Shown here: one piece after another, positions 47,131-61,044 of the stretch
Numbering within the stretch: the stretch's first letter is position 1
Layout: each line of letters starts with the position of its first letter
Source: Ministeria vibrans ATCC 50519
Taxonomy: Eukaryota; Opisthokonta; Filasterea
DNA length: 61,044 bases
Assembly (NCBI GenBank): GCA_943704425.1
Contig: CALSCP010002461.1
Span: 36,779-97,822 of the forward strand
Direction: 5' to 3'
Program-made: the position numbers and the translations under genes
Notes under the pieces: generated by a model
Database searches by the model: none
What the model saw: only the letters and a program-made list of their open reading frames with translations
Told to the model about the DNA's origin: nothing

Positions 47131-48110
47131 CATGTTGTTCCGATTTTGTTTTAGTTGTTGCATGCGGTGCTGGAGATGGACGAGTCGTCAAAGGCGCAGT
47201 TTGCGCGCGAGGTGGACTTTCTGCGAAGTCTCAAACATGCGAATCTGGTGCACTTTTATGGAACGGGAGTGTATGAGGATGCGACACCGTTTATTCTGCT
47301 GGAGTTTGTTGAACGGGGGTCGCTCAGGAGTGTGTTGGATGGGGAAGATGAACTGGACTGGCCGTTGCGAGTGCGCTTTGCACTGGACATTGCGCGTGGG
47401 ATGCGCCATTTGCACTCGCGCACGCCGCCTCTGTTGCACCGAGACCTCAAGAGCGAGAATTGTCTTGTGGACGCAAAGTGGACTGTCAAGGTAGGGAGGG
47501 ATTGTGCAAGTGGAGTGTGGCTGAGCGTTTTCCATTCAGGTGTCCGACTTTGGGTCAAGTCAGCTTGCGACAGCGGCGGGTGCGACACGGCCGATTCGTC
47601 TGCCTGAGTCGCGCACAGGCAGTCGCGCGTCGTCCACTCGCACTGCGTCACGCCACACTCGTGAGATGAGTTTGATTGCGTCGGGAGTGAGTGAGGCGAA
47701 TCCCGGGTCGCTTTTGTGGATGGCGCCGGAGATTTTGAATGGCGAGCGGTTTATGCGTGCGTCGGACGTGTACTCGTTTGCGATTGTGCTCTGGGAGATT
47801 ATGACGTAAAAGCAAAACAAAACAGAACAGAAAGCAAAAAGAAATAGCCATAATGTTTTGTCATTTGGGACATGCTATGAGTCACTAAACATTGTGGTGT
47901 AGACGGGATATTCCATTTTCGGCTGAGCCATCGCTTTCGGCGATCACGAGCACTGTGTGCTCGGGCGGCCGACCCGCTGTGGCCACACACACGGACGCAC
48001 CACCGGCGTACGTTGCCTGTATGCGACACTGTTGGACGCACGCTCCCCTCTCGGCGCGCCCGTCCTTTGCGGAAATTGTGCCCGCACTGTTGACCATCGA
48101 GGAAGAGTGA
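42997..48110 (+). CDS. LRR receptor-like TKL protein kinase, copy B
   Basis: Fifteen exons: 42997-43143, 43227-44436, 44505-44549, 44622-44723, 44850-45065, 45132-45233, 45368-45463, 45518-45708, 45771-45953, 46001-46121, 46199-46294, 46410-47008, 47155-47490, 47540-47805, 47903-48110. They give 1305 residues. Same plan as copy A: signal peptide ([17 protein letters not shown]), Cys cap (CDVCRCHP), LRR ectodomain, Cys-rich juxtamembrane segment, one helix, active TKL kinase. From exon 12 to the stop (about 468 residues) the protein is identical to copy A; the LRR part differs clearly. Exons 3 to 15 have exactly the same lengths in both copies. Only 187 bp separate copy A from copy B. The stop is TGA (TAG in copy A), and the sequence enters an N-gap right after it. 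Confidence 0.92.
47054..47129. repeat. GT microsatellite in kinase intron, copy B
   Basis: A nearly pure GT repeat matching the tract in copy A but with fewer interruptions. It is one of the few differences within the otherwise near-identical block. Confidence 0.9.
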
Positions 48111-48207
48111 NNNNNNNNNNNNNNNNNNNNNNNNNNNNNNNNNNNNNNNNNNNNNNNNNNNNNNNNNNNNNNNNNNNNNNNNNNNNNNNNNNNNNNNNNN
48201 NNNNNNN
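48111..48207. other. Assembly gap (97 N)
   Basis: A run of N begins immediately after the TGA stop of kinase copy B. The first 112 bases to its right repeat the last 112 bases to its left, so the true distance is uncertain and may be negative. Confidence 0.95.
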
Positions 48208-48319
48208 ACCACCGGCGTACGTTGCCTGTATGCGACACTGTTGGACGCACGCTCCCCTCTCGGCGCGCCCGTCCTTTGCGGAAATTGTGCCCGCACTGTT
48301 GACCATCGAGGAAGAGTGA
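48208..48319 (+). repeat. Duplicate of the last 112 bp of kinase copy B
   Basis: This is identical, by eye, to 47999-48110, ending in the same GAAGAGTGA. It keeps the T at the cysteine codon (TGT) that distinguishes copy B from copy A (TGC). It is probably the overlapping end of the next contig and not a separate gene piece. Confidence 0.85.
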
Positions 48320-48384
48320 TCGTATGATGATCAACAGGTGATTTGTTGTTGTTAGCATTAAAATTGTAGTATTATAGTAAGATG

Positions 48385-48426
<42 letters not shown>

Positions 48427-48693
48427 GAGTTATTGAGTCGATTGTCTATTTATTTTGTTTGGAAGTCTACTATTGTGTTGCTCTTTGTTTTTACTATAGT
48501 TTTGTTTTTATATTGAGTGATTCTCTATTTATTTATTTCTATTTTTCTTATTTCATTTCTCTTCTCCTGGGTGTATCAGTGGATCTATGCGCTTCTTTTG
48601 GGACATTCTCGGCAGAAGTATTGTAATAAATGTACTTTTTGTAAGATTAGGTATAGATTTATTTTTCTTAATAAGTATTTTTATTATTATTTG
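48320..48693. repeat. ATT microsatellite and dispersed repeat
   Basis: An ATT tract (48384-48426) is followed by two blocks (48461-48530 and 48561-48613) that match, in swapped order, those at 27291-27372 and 27229-27289. No gene was recognised. The next gene starts at the right end. Confidence 0.7.
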
Positions 48694-49209
48694 ATGTCGG
48701 AGGTCAAATCGTATCTCACACACGACAACGGAGGACGACCGTTCAAGGTGTGCATTGAATCGACAGGCGAGGTGAATGTGTTCTTGGCGGATGCACAAGA
48801 TAGTGCGTCTCTCTTGACTGTAACTCCGCAACGGACCTTTGTGGGCGTCAGTCCGCTGAACGCAATGACGGAGTCGAGCGGGGGGCACGGGCCAGAGTTT
48901 GACGGCAACAGCGTGCTGCTGGTGCTGGGAGAGACGGAGGCGGTGTATGTCGGGACAGCGCTGTTCGCCTTCGCCACGGCCGCCCCCATTGTCGCCTACA
49001 CGTCGCCTGTGGGCAACAGCGACGTCCCGTACGCCGCCGCCACCGACGCTCTTGGAAATGTCTATCTCATGCTTGAACGCGTTGTGCTGGGGGCGGACGC
49101 AGTTCCCGCCGAGTGCGACGACGTCTATGATCTGTACTATGAGCACGGAGAGACGCTCAACACACGCCCCCTCGCTCCGACTGAGATCGTGCCTCGACGT
49201 CGCTCCTAA
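48694..49209 (+). CDS. Intronless protein resembling a giant-virus family, 171 residues
   Basis: The start at 48694 (MSEVKSYLTHDNGGRPFKV) is the first ATG after an AT-rich leader. There is no intron, signal peptide or membrane helix. Regular beta-strands with Gly/Asn turns dominate. The blocks LTHDNGGRPFKVCIE, FDGNSVLLVLGE, VYVGTALFAF and SPVGNSDVPYAAATD recall a small protein family that I remember as common in large DNA viruses of amoebae (Mimivirus and Marseillevirus relatives) and sometimes present in their hosts. This is from memory and unchecked. Function unknown. An intact frame and normal GC suggest it is expressed or was acquired recently. It lies between an N-gap with repeats and a very small membrane protein gene. 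Confidence 0.7.
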   Translation: MSEVKSYLTHDNGGRPFKVCIESTGEVNVFLADAQDSASLLTVTPQRTFVGVSPLNAMTESSGGHGPEFDGNSVLLVLGETEAVYVGTALFAFATAAPIVAYTSPVGNSDVPYAAATDALGNVYLMLERVVLGADAVPAECDDVYDLYYEHGETLNTRPLAPTEIVPRRRS

Positions 49210-49343
49210 CGAGTCAGTGTTGTCCCTCGTGTGCTGGCGCTGGCCCTTCATTTCCCTGTAGACCCTCTGTAATGTACAATCAAACTTCAAAGGAATTCCC
49301 CATTTCCAAAAGATATTCAATCAATAATATTTTTCGAAGCAAC

Positions 49344-49623
49344 ATGAAGAATGTCTTTGATCTCGCTCACAAAGTCGTCGTGTCGGGGCTGATCGGCATC
49401 TCGGCATTGAGCTGTGCGTACATGACTGCGTCGGTAAGGTCGTTGTCGTCGAGTGCAGAGTCCCACCGACGCCCGTCTCGTCTGTCCCCCTTCCCAGGTG
49501 GCGTACATGCTGCTGGTCGACGAGCCGCTGGGGCCACACAAGAAGGCTGTCGAGCCGGCCGCCCTGGACGCCGGACTGGTCGACCAGACGCAGGCGCTGG
49601 CCCCTGGAGGAGCGGCGAAGTGA
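49344..49623 (+). CDS. Small single-pass membrane protein, 71 residues (COX14-like shape)
   Basis: Two exons, 49344-49433 and 49498-49623, join in frame through a 64-nt intron. The protein starts MKNVFDLAHKVVVSGLIGIS, has one hydrophobic helix with small residues through about residue 36 (AYMTASVAYMLL), and ends in a hydrophilic Pro/Ala-rich tail. The layout (short N-terminus with an HK/HR pair, one helix, short tail) resembles small mitochondrial inner-membrane proteins such as the COX14 assembly factor. The match is only in pattern. Both splice sites follow the consensus used by neighbouring genes. Confidence 0.6.
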
Positions 49624-49761
49624 GTTCCCGTCAGACCGATGTGCGAGAAGTGCCCGTCTCTCTCTTTCACGCCCTCCCGTCTCTCTTTGCCGCCCCGCAT
49701 GCCCGCCAGCTCCACTGTCTTTGACCATTGTAACACCATACAGTACATAATTATATCACAT

Positions 49762-49763
<2 letters not shown>

Positions 49764-49795
<32 letters not shown>
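49764..49795. repeat. Poly-T tract
   Basis: A run of about 30 T lies in the short gap between the convergent small membrane protein and ABC transporter genes. It could be the trace of an inserted poly(A) tail on the minus strand or a slippage product. Confidence 0.7.
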
Positions 49796-49797
<2 letters not shown>

Positions 49798-49820
49798 TAA
49801 TTTTAATTTATTATTGCGTT

Positions 49821-55821
<6,001 letters not shown>

Positions 55822-56087
55822 CAAAAAAGGTTTACTCAACACAATTCCCGCTCGATCGAATGAATATTCAATACTGAAAAGTGGAGAAGAAGCATCTCAT
55901 TTATTCATAATACAATAATATTCACAATACAATAGAGCTCATTTGACATTTCTTTTGTTGCAGGACACAGGGTATACATGATTATGTAGAAGAAGAAGAA
56001 GAATACAACCCATGAAAGAAAATGGAACATAAACATAAACAATATGATTTCTTTCTATTAAGTTATGCATATTTTTATTTCATTCCT

Positions 56088-56591
56088 TCAGCTCAATTGG
56101 TCCAATTGCTCTTGTACTGTCTCTAACTGATTGTAAAAGTCGACAAGCTCATCGTGTGTAAACTCCAACAGAGTGTTCTGCAAAGACACATGATAAGTCC
56201 CACACAGACACGATGTATATACTCTTTCTCTCTGTTTGTTTTTTTTTTCCTCCTCTCCCTTGTACCTCTCCGCTCGTCTTCAACTCAATCTGCGCCATGG
56301 GAATCTTCATTTTCGCCTGCGACATCTACAGAGATACAAAACAAAACCACACAATTTAGACGTGGCAACATATGCGTCACATGGTAAAGAGGTGTCTACC
56401 TGAGCCATTTGCAAGTTCAGCCGCCAGTTGGTGCCCTCCGCCACCGTAGGACACAGCGACCGCTCTCTCATCTCCCCAACCACTGCCCCTCCGTTCTTTT
56501 TCCACACTTTTGCAAATACATCGGCACTGGCGACGCCCACAAGAGACAACTGTGCTGCGAACGTGTCAGGTGACGCTGCATGGTACGCAGC
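56088..56591 (-). CDS. COMMD10-like protein, C-terminal exons only
   Basis: Three exons are secure: 56591-56400, 56325-56266 and 56177-56088, all in phase 0, ending in TGA. They encode AAYHAASPDTFAAQLSLVG, ADVFAKVWKKNGGAVVGEM, NWRLNLQMAQMSQAKMKIP and EFTHDELVDFYNQLETVQEQ. The last two blocks form a COMM domain, and the order and wording fit COMMD10 best. COMMD proteins form rings in the Commander complex that recycles membrane cargo from endosomes. The N-terminal helical half (about 90 residues) should lie upstream, but the intron before 56591 begins after a long GA tract and no convincing exon was found in 56727-57000. The gene model is therefore partial at its 5' end. Confidence 0.8.
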
Positions 56592-56605
56592 CTGAAAGAA
56601 AGAAA

Positions 56606-56694
<89 letters not shown>

Positions 56695-57202
56695 CAAAGT
56701 GATAGAGAGAGACAGAGAGAGAGAGTCAAGAGACGCGCTGCTGCTTCCCTGGCCCTACCCACGCCCAGCGGACCCCCGACGACCGTCCGCCATCGGCAAA
56801 CTGCGGAAGTCCCTGCAGCGACGTGGCGCCAAAGCACCGCCAGCAGTGGTTATCGCCCTCTGAGCCTGTGCAGTCAGCGCAGTCAGACAGTGCGCTCTTT
56901 TCCCGTTCCTTTCCTCTCCAAAGCAAAACAAATCACAACTTCCACAATGACCAACCTTCTTTCCACGCACACCACGTGCAGTGATGCGATCCCATGTCGT
57001 AGCGGAAGAGACACTGAAGAAATACACAAAAATACAGCAAAACAAAATAATAATAATAATTATTATTATTATAATAAATATAATTATTTTATTATTTATG
57101 TTGAGTACACTTTTCACTCCATCTATTTCTTATTATTATGAATATTAAACTTATTTATAATAATAATTATTAAGAATTGTTATTATACACAAAGACGTTT
57201 TA
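56592..57202. other. GA tract, unplaced coding-like segment, and AT-rich spacer
   Basis: 56611-56690 is a GA microsatellite followed by one GAAACAAAGTGATAGAG copy. 56727-56995 is GC-rich like an exon, begins (minus strand) with an ATG at 56995 and contains several CxxC pairs (CTWC, DCADC, HCWRC) if a 42-nt intron is removed. It does not look like a COMM N-terminus, and I cannot assign it. 57020-57200 is AT-rich spacer. Confidence 0.45.
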
Positions 57203-59417
57203 TTAGACAAAGTTGTCACAGGTGTCGCGGAGAGCACATAACATCTCATAGACGTCCGAGTCGTAGGCATTCTTTTGGCGCCACAGCGAACGGTCCAAGA
57301 GCGTCTCTTGAACACTTTGAGCCATGTCACAGTCATATTCACAGAGCTCAGTGGCAATTTGAAGGGCGATGAGGGTCAAGTGAGGTGCATCAGAGTCAGT
57401 GAGAGGCTGTTGAGGGGTGTCTGCATGAAGGACGTGCGACAGTCGACTGAACTGAGTGTGTGCGTGTGAGTTGCGTGTGAGCGTTCCCATTGGCCACTAA
57501 AAACGCATTTGATGTGTCAGAGGGATAGGATGATTGTGATGCGTTCTTACTTGAATGACATTGTCTCGGAGAGCGATAATGAGAATGACAGTGAGAGGAA
57601 GATTTGAAGGGTGCGCGTGAGAAAGAGAGAGGAGAAAGGGATAGGGAAGAGAGAGGTGAGGGTGGATGAGAAGGGACGAGAGAAGGACGGTGGAGAGGGC
57701 GGAGAGGAGCGGGGGATCACAGTCGGCGTTGAGTGTGGTGATGAGTGGGATGAGGTGTGAGTGGATGAGGGTGTGTGTGTCGGAGGCGCTGAGGTCGGGA
57801 AGGAAAGACGGAAGGATTTGGAGGAGAGAGCGCCAGAGCACGAGAGAGTGAGGAGCATAGTGAGTGATGAGGTGGGCAGTGGGAAGAAGGAGGGAGGTGA
57901 AGAGCGAGTCGTCCTGTCCTCCGCACGTCTCACGCATCCAGAGGGTGAGCACACGCACAAGAAGCACACGCACCGCATTGGTATTAGCATTGTCACTGGC
58001 AGGGTCCGTGTCATTGCCAGGAGCATTGTCATTGCCACCAGGGTTATTGTCATTAGGAGTAGGGTTGAGAAGGAGGTGTGTGCTCTCGCGTTGGACTGTG
58101 TCTGCAATGCAGAGCAGTGCGTCGCGAAGGGGTCTCTGCATCTCAAGCACAGTCGTGTCAGAAAGGTCTTCTACGAAAAGAACTACTTTCAGTCACCAAT
58201 TTCGCTGCAAGGGCTTTCTCTTTTTGAGTACCGTTTGAAATGAGATGATGGAGAATGGAGAGAAGTGAAAGGAGGAGAGAGGAGGAGTGAAGGGAAAGGG
58301 ACGCAATGGAGTGTGAGTCGTCAAGAAGCATGTGAAGTTCAATGCCAACTCTGACGCAGATGAGAAGAGGAAAGGAGGGAGGAGAGAGAAAAAGTGAGGC
58401 GGAGGTGGACGGGGAGAGGACACAGAGGAGGGAGTGCGTGGAGTGGAGAGCGGTTGTGAGTTGGACGGGGGTTTGGCGACGCGCACTGAGAATGTGGGTG
58501 AGGGTGGTGCGCAGGTGGGTGAGCCAGGGGGAAGGAGGAGAAGGAAGACGGAGTAGAGAGGTGGGGGTGGTCGTGAGGAAGTCGGTGAGGAGCTGGAGGC
58601 AGGCCGTTTGGTCGTTGAGCTGCGGCGCGGTGGGCGGTGGCGAAGAGTCAAGGAGTGCGCTGAAGCTGAGACGCTCGAGAAACAGTGGAGGCGAGAGGAG
58701 GGCACAGACTTGAATGAGAATTTGACGGGCACGGGAGGCGTCCGCATTGCCGTTGGTGGCGAGTGCGGAGGGTAAGAGTGCGTCGAGGGTTGTCTCACAC
58801 AACCGAGTTGCTGCGTCCTTGTGCTGTGTGTCGTTGAGGAGACGCGAGAGGGACACGACGAGGGCGGCAGCGTCGTCGGCCAGGGAGGACTCCTCGGCAT
58901 GAAGAACAAGGGCAACGCAGCCGGGAAGCATGGAGCCGAGCAGTGCGCTCGTGAGAGTGTCAACGGTCGTCTCAGCGACGTTTTGGCGCTGGTCCACAAT
59001 GGCTTGTGTGAGTGAGGAGAGAACCGCCAGAGCCACCGCCTTGTACGTGGTTGGAGGACATCCTTCAGGGACCTTCTCTACACACGGGAGAGGGTGAGCA
59101 AAGGGCGGGGGGGGGAGCGCACGGGTTGATTTACGCGTGGAAAGGAGTCGCGCAAAGAAACGGAAGTCCAGGTGGTCTAAATACAACGGAATGGGGCGCG
59201 TAAGAGCAGTGGATGGGGGGCCGAGTCGTGTGTACCAATGACTTGAGCGACATTTTGCCAGTTGGACGACTTGAGAATGCGCAGTAAGAGCAACAGACCG
59301 GCAAACTGTGATGGAAATGTATAAGAAGCGACACATGTCGGAGGGCCGTCGAAGAACCTTTTCCTCGTCCGATCGGGATGCTTTAAGGAGAGGTACGCAT
59401 GCTTCTAAGCTCGCCAT
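57203..59417 (-). CDS. NCDN: Neurochondrin-family protein
   Basis: Six exons (59417-59358, 59305-59236, 59176-59135, 59077-58232, 58170-57551, 57496-57203) give 643 residues. Human neurochondrin has 729. The start MASLEACVPLLKASRSDEEK, the second exon FAGLLLLLRILKSSNWQNVA, DFRFFARLLST and EGCPPTTYKAVALAVLSSL follow the family pattern of helical armadillo-type repeats. The C-terminal part continues as Leu-rich helices with an Asn/Asp/Pro insertion (58010-58080). Neurochondrin is a cytoplasmic, membrane-associated protein known to bind signalling kinases and Rab/SMN vesicles in animals; its function in protists is not established. The 61-nt intron at 58171-58231 lies inside an apparently open frame and is fixed by the frame change it repairs. 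Confidence 0.85.
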
Positions 59418-59518
59418 ACTAGACGAATGATTTGAAAATAACTGCGATCGCGAATTCGCGATCAATATTATTCAAAACGATTACGATTATTAGAATACGA
59501 AAATAACATTGCTTATGG

Positions 59519-59931
59519 TCAAATTTCACTGTCCTCAGAGGGAGCTGAGGGCTCAACGGGCGGGAAAGAGTCCTCTCTGATGGGGGGATCAGAAGGGCCA
59601 GAGCCAGACGCACCGGCGGATTCGGATTCTACAAGAGCAGCTTTTTTGGAGAGAGGTTTCTCGACTGGGAGTTGCGAGGGAGAAGACGACTGGGCTTGTG
59701 AGGGATGCTGCTGTGATGGCGGTGGTGGTTGTTGCGGTGGCGTAGGCTGTTGTGCTTGTGGTGGTGGGGGAAGGTGAGGAATGGGCGCGACGGCAGTGGC
59801 ATAGGGAGGCGGTTGTTCGTCGTAGTACATCTGAGAAGAAAGAGAGAGAGAGAGAGAGGAGAGAGAAAGAATAAGAGGTGAGCATGGCACAGTTGACATT
59901 GCTATGCATTACGGGCTGTTGTTGTTGTTGT

Positions 59932-59966
<35 letters not shown>

Positions 59967-60943
59967 GTACCATTGCTGGTTGGGAGGCGCGCCATGCTGT
60001 GGCTGTTGGGGAGCATAGTACTGTCCAGAGGGCAAAGGGGCACCCGCACCCCCGCCCAATGAGCTGGGGTGAGAGGGCGGAGGGGGGTAGGGCCCTTGCG
60101 GAGCATAGCGACGCACTTGCTGTTGGTGCTGTTGGTGCTGCTGTGCGAACGGAATGCGCTCGGCAAGGAGGTCTTCACGGGCTTCGCGGACGAGCGAGGG
60201 CAGACGGAAACCATCTGCAAGCCAGCCAATGCCCAGCAGACCGACTAAAACAGACAATAGGTCAGTCCAACACACAAATGCAGAGAGAGAAAGAAGAAAG
60301 AAACAAAGTAGTAGAGAGGAAACCAAGTGATAGAGAAAGATCATACAAGAGAAGAAGTAGAGCCAGAAGAAACAGGGACGGCCCAGATAGAGATGATGAA
60401 AACCCAGCAGTCCCAGTGGGTTTGCCCACAGCAAATATGCTTCTCCCATGAGAATCTCTCGTTCTGGAACCTTTTCGCCCTTGATTTGCTTTTCGCGCGT
60501 CACTCGGCATTTTCGAACGAGTGATGGGAGACGGAAAAGGTCAACAACAAGACCGAGAAGGAGATAGCCAAAGGTAAAGAAGTAGAGAATGGCCCACAGG
60601 GGACGGTTGAGGTATGCATGGTGAGCGCCAGTCAAACACAGTGGGTTAAGCAGGAGCATATCTACAGATTAATGCACAGTCATCAGCCAACGAAATCTTT
60701 TGGCACTGGCTTTGCTGTTGGCGCTTACAGGCTACGTTGAAGTGTTTCTCTTCACCGACAATCTCGCCGGTCGGAGTAAACGTGGGTGGTTCGCGCATGG
60801 TCCGGATGAAACGAGGAAGACGAAACATATCGGTGATGACTCCCATTCCAAAATAGCCAAAGGTGCAAAAGTACAGGAGACCCCACAGGTACTGTTCGCG
60901 GTAGAAATGATGGGCACCAAGAAGGCCCATTGGAGGAATCCAG
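59519..60943 (-). CDS. Protein with three tandem TM2 modules and a Q/P-rich tail, 5' end outside window
   Basis: Four visible exons (60943-60729, 60661-60347, 60244-59913, 59830-59519) join in frame, giving about 390 residues; at least one exon lies to the right of the window. Three copies of a TM2-type two-helix module are seen. Each has Pro-Leu/Met-x-LxGxHHxY, a second helix with FGYxxxG or FGLLGIG, and ends DxFRLP: GLLGAHHFYREQYLWG, CLTGAHHAYLNRPLWA, GLLGFHHLYLGRPCFF. The tail has a polyglutamine run, many prolines and a PPPY motif (possible WW-domain ligand). TM2 proteins are membrane proteins linked in animals to Notch and amyloid peptide biology; the role here is unknown. Introns contain another dispersed GAAACAAAG motif (60297-60340). 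Confidence 0.85.
59914..59967. repeat. Coding CAA/CAG repeat (polyglutamine)
   Basis: On the minus strand CAG and CAA triplets code a run of about 17 Gln in the TM2 protein. The mixture of codons suggests it is less prone to slippage than a pure tract. Confidence 0.9.
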
Positions 60944-60950
60944 CTGTAGT

Positions 60951-61044
<94 letters not shown>
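60951..61044. repeat. GAAA/GA microsatellite at the window edge
   Basis: AAAG repeats pass into pure GA to the end of the window, inside the intron before the first visible exon of the TM2 protein. Confidence 0.9.

Noticed and set aside
48208-48319. Third receptor-kinase fragment after the gap
   Set aside because: It equals the left flank of the gap base for base, so an overlapping contig end explains it better.

Overview
The window is nuclear DNA of a free-living eukaryotic microbe. Its genes carry many short GT-AG introns (about 45 to 600 bp). Coding exons are GC-rich, intergenic DNA is AT-rich with long ATT, GA and GT microsatellites, and all three standard stop codons are used. The gene set is OSTF1, a USP34-size deubiquitinase, PPIL4, ZC2HC1, ecdysoneless, a COMMD10-like protein and neurochondrin, together with LRR/TKL receptor kinases, a GH28 polygalacturonase and a saposin-like secreted protein. 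This fits a protist on the amoeba/opisthokont side of the tree, most likely an amoebozoan. That placement is inference; I could not identify the species. I rebuilt gene models by hand from splice sites and frame. For most of them the exon lengths sum to a multiple of three.

Layout, left to right. 46-892 is the 3' part of an OSTF1-like gene. 1099-4171 encodes a secreted glycosidase-like protein. 4335-16068 (minus) is a deubiquitinase of about 3573 residues. 16175-17497 is a GH28 enzyme. 17603-19623 (minus) is PPIL4. 19725-21338 is a ZC2HC1 zinc-finger protein. 21431-22758 (minus) is an unknown secreted protein. 23533-26930 (minus) is an ADAM-like membrane metalloprotease of unusual architecture. 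27511-29721 (minus) is a polytopic membrane protein split by a microsatellite intron. 30326-31451 is a saposin-like secreted protein with a His-rich tail. 31803-34506 is a disordered, probably nuclear protein with many SP/TP sites and a KEN motif. 34668-36713 (minus) is ecdysoneless.

37638-42809 and 42997-48110 are two tandem LRR receptor TKL kinases. Their ectodomains have diverged, but the membrane and kinase halves are almost identical in DNA, introns included. An N-gap follows (48111-48207), and its two flanks carry the same 112 bp, so the gap is probably spurious. 48694-49209 is an intronless gene resembling a giant-virus family. 49344-49623 is a very small membrane protein gene. 49821-55821 (minus) is an ABCC/MRP transporter of 1432 residues. 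56088-56591 (minus) is the 3' part of a COMMD10-like gene, 57203-59417 (minus) is neurochondrin, and 59519-60943 (minus) is a protein with three TM2 modules, cut by the window end.

The genome is compact. Divergent start codons lie only 100-120 bp apart (16068/16175, 19623/19725, 37515/37638), and convergent stops are 90-200 bp apart. The genes do not form one pathway. Themes that recur are the cell surface and secretion (receptor kinases, metalloprotease, GH28, saposin), ubiquitin and RNA housekeeping, and transport. The best leads are the homogenised receptor-kinase pair, the virus-like gene beside it, the metalloprotease architecture, and two families of short dispersed repeats.
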